A stretch of DNA of 6,700 nt, from positions 1 through 6,700 of the forward strand of contig JAIUYC010000216.1 in NCBI GenBank assembly GCA_020216575.1, read 5' to 3'. Every line of letters begins with the position of its first letter. Within the stretch, counting starts at the first letter, position 1. Positions 5,485-6,700 of the stretch are shown piece after piece. The notes under the pieces are model-generated. The model was not told the DNA's origin. It made no database searches and worked only from the letters and a program-made list of their open reading frames with translations. Source of the stretch: Coleofasciculus sp. S288 (GTDB lineage Bacteria > Cyanobacteriota > Cyanobacteriia > Cyanobacteriales > Coleofasciculaceae). The translations under genes and the position numbers were made by a program.

Positions 5485-6700
5485 ATGGAAGACCTGATAA
5501 AAATCCTCCTAGTCGAAGATGATGAAGTCGATCGCATGGCAGTAAGCCGAGCACTGAAGACAGCTGGGCTTAGAACTGACATGGTACTAGCGATCGACTG
5601 CAAAAGTGCGATGGATGTACTTTTTCAGGAAAGGCGCTCTGTTGACGCTACCCCAAACGAACAGGATTTTGATTGTATTCTTCTTGACTATCGCTTGCCG
5701 GATGGTGATGGATTAGCTCTAGTTCGAGAAGTGCGGCGGGCGGGGAGTAAAGTACCACTAATCGTCTTAACAGGTCAGGGTGATGAACAACTTGCTGTGG
5801 AACTCATGAAGTCCGGAGTGTCAGACTACCTTCCTAAAAACAAACTCTCACCCGAAACACTCTCCCGCAGCGTTCGCAATTCCGTTCGCCTCTACCGAGC
5901 CGAACAAGAGGCGGCGCTGGCAAATCAGCGGTTGCGTGAAAGTGAAGAACGCTATCGCTTGGTTCTTGAAGGGTCTAACGATGGGATTTGGGACTGGGAT
6001 ATCGTTACCCATGACGTTTATTGTAATGACCGCCTTTATGAAATCGTCGGCTTATCAGCTGATGAGGTGAAAGCGAGCTACGATTTGTTTTGTCAGCTCT
6101 TGCATCCCAATGATCGCCGCAGAATTAGTCAAGCTGTAGCAGCTCACCTGCAAGACCAAGCGGAACTGGAAGTAGAATTTCGGCTGTTGCATGCCTCTGG
6201 AGATTATCGCTATTGCATCGCTCGCGGCAAAGCTCAGCGAGATAGGGACGGGCGTCCCTTGCGGATGTCGGGTACAATCGGCGACATTACTGAGCGCAAA
6301 CGAGCTGAAGAATCGCAGCGATTTCTGGTGGAGGCAAGCGCTCTCCTTTCGTCTTCCCTCGACTATGAAAAGACCCTAGAACGTCTGGCTAAACTGGCAG
6401 TCCCACTTTTGGGGGATTTGTGCGTCATCGATATTGTTGAAGGGAGTGTAGTGCGACGAATGGGCCTTGCGCATACCGATTCGATCCGCTCGGAACAGGT
6501 GCGACAACTGCTGCACCGTTCCCCGATTGATATTAACGAACTATCCCCGGCAATGAAGGTGTTGCGCACGGGTGTGGCCGAACTGAAGCCGGAAATTACC
6601 GACGAAGATGTGGCATCAGCAACTCGCGATGCGGAACACTTACAACTAGTTCGCGATATGGGCTTTAAGTCCTACATAATTGTGCCGCTTTTAATGCGGG
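5485..6700 (+). CDS. REC-PAS-GAF signalling protein, 3'-partial
   Basis: An open frame with no stop runs to the window edge (405 codons seen). It starts with a receiver domain (about 1-130): acidic residues Glu11, Asp12 and Asp13, phospho-acceptor Asp68 in LLDYRLPDGDG (66-76), Thr96 in VLTGQ, and Lys118 in YLPKNK. A short linker helix (about 131-155) leads to a PAS/PAC domain (about 156-273, DGIWDWD near its start, GDITERK at its end), then the start of a GAF-type domain (from about 278). In cyanobacteria this order usually continues into a histidine kinase, a PP2C/SpoIIE phosphatase or a GGDEF module; which one lies here cannot be seen. The ATG at 5485 is the first start after an in-frame TAA at 5473-5475. 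No Shine-Dalgarno core is visible within 15 nt. The receiver shares the pattern DDEVDxMxVxRA with the stand-alone receiver upstream, so both may be served by the same kinase; this is inference. Confidence 0.92.
   Translation, partial: MEDLIKILLVEDDEVDRMAVSRALKTAGLRTDMVLAIDCKSAMDVLFQERRSVDATPNEQDFDCILLDYRLPDGDGLALVREVRRAGSKVPLIVLTGQGDEQLAVELMKSGVSDYLPKNKLSPETLSRSVRNSVRLYRAEQEAALANQRLRESEERYRLVLEGSNDGIWDWDIVTHDVYCNDRLYEIVGLSADEVKASYDLFCQLLHPNDRRRISQAVAAHLQDQAELEVEFRLLHASGDYRYCIARGKAQRDRDGRPLRMSGTIGDITERKRAEESQRFLVEASALLSSSLDYEKTLERLAKLAVPLLGDLCVIDIVEGSVVRRMGLAHTDSIRSEQVRQLLHRSPIDINELSPAMKVLRTGVAELKPEITDEDVASATRDAEHLQLVRDMGFKSYIIVPLLMR

Noticed and set aside
5322..5603. 93-codon minus-strand frame spanning the leader and start of the last gene
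   Set aside because: Its Ser-rich N-terminal part is the complement of the conserved receiver coding sequence; no ribosome site or domain is apparent. It is explained by overlap with the real gene.

Overview
The window looks cyanobacterial. Six copies of the palindrome GCGATCGC (HIP1, highly over-represented in many cyanobacterial genomes) are visible at 496, 1257, 1758, 3185, 3958 and 4091, all inside coding sequence. The intergenic gaps carry inverted and tandem repeats of the kind scattered through filamentous cyanobacterial genomes, and the kinases and the stand-alone receiver resemble the cyanobacterial Cph1/Rcp1-type group. Genus cannot be told from this window.

All four genes lie on the + strand and all are signalling genes. 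(1) 3-1859: a soluble PAS-GAF histidine kinase, probably cut at its 5' end by the window edge. (2) 1860-2149: a repeat-rich gap with four perfect 9-bp tandem units, a 12-bp inverted repeat with a 36-nt spacer, and a 20-bp perfect palindrome. (3) 2150-4711: a membrane-anchored CHASE3-PAS-PAS-PAS histidine kinase. (4) 4714-5142: a single-domain receiver two bases after the kinase stop codon, almost certainly co-transcribed with it. (5) 5143-5484: a 342-nt gap with an 18-bp inverted repeat followed by an AT-rich leader. (6) 5485 to the window end: a REC-PAS-GAF protein cut by the right edge, so its output domain is unseen.

The likely working unit is the CHASE3 kinase plus its adjacent receiver: a signal sensed outside the cytoplasmic membrane, modulated by three PAS domains, leads to phosphotransfer from His640 to Asp66 of the small receiver. 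The two kinase genes end in closely related catalytic cores (about 65% identical over 217 residues by hand count, no gaps) attached to unrelated sensor modules. They are therefore duplicates with swapped inputs, and cross-talk to the same receiver is plausible. The REC-PAS-GAF protein may be a further phosphoacceptor.

I do not see a clearly new type of system. The more unusual points are a four-tract G5 motif eight nucleotides after the first kinase's stop codon, the duplicated kinase core, an alanine at the usual phosphatase position in both kinases, and the dispersed-type repeats separating the transcription units.
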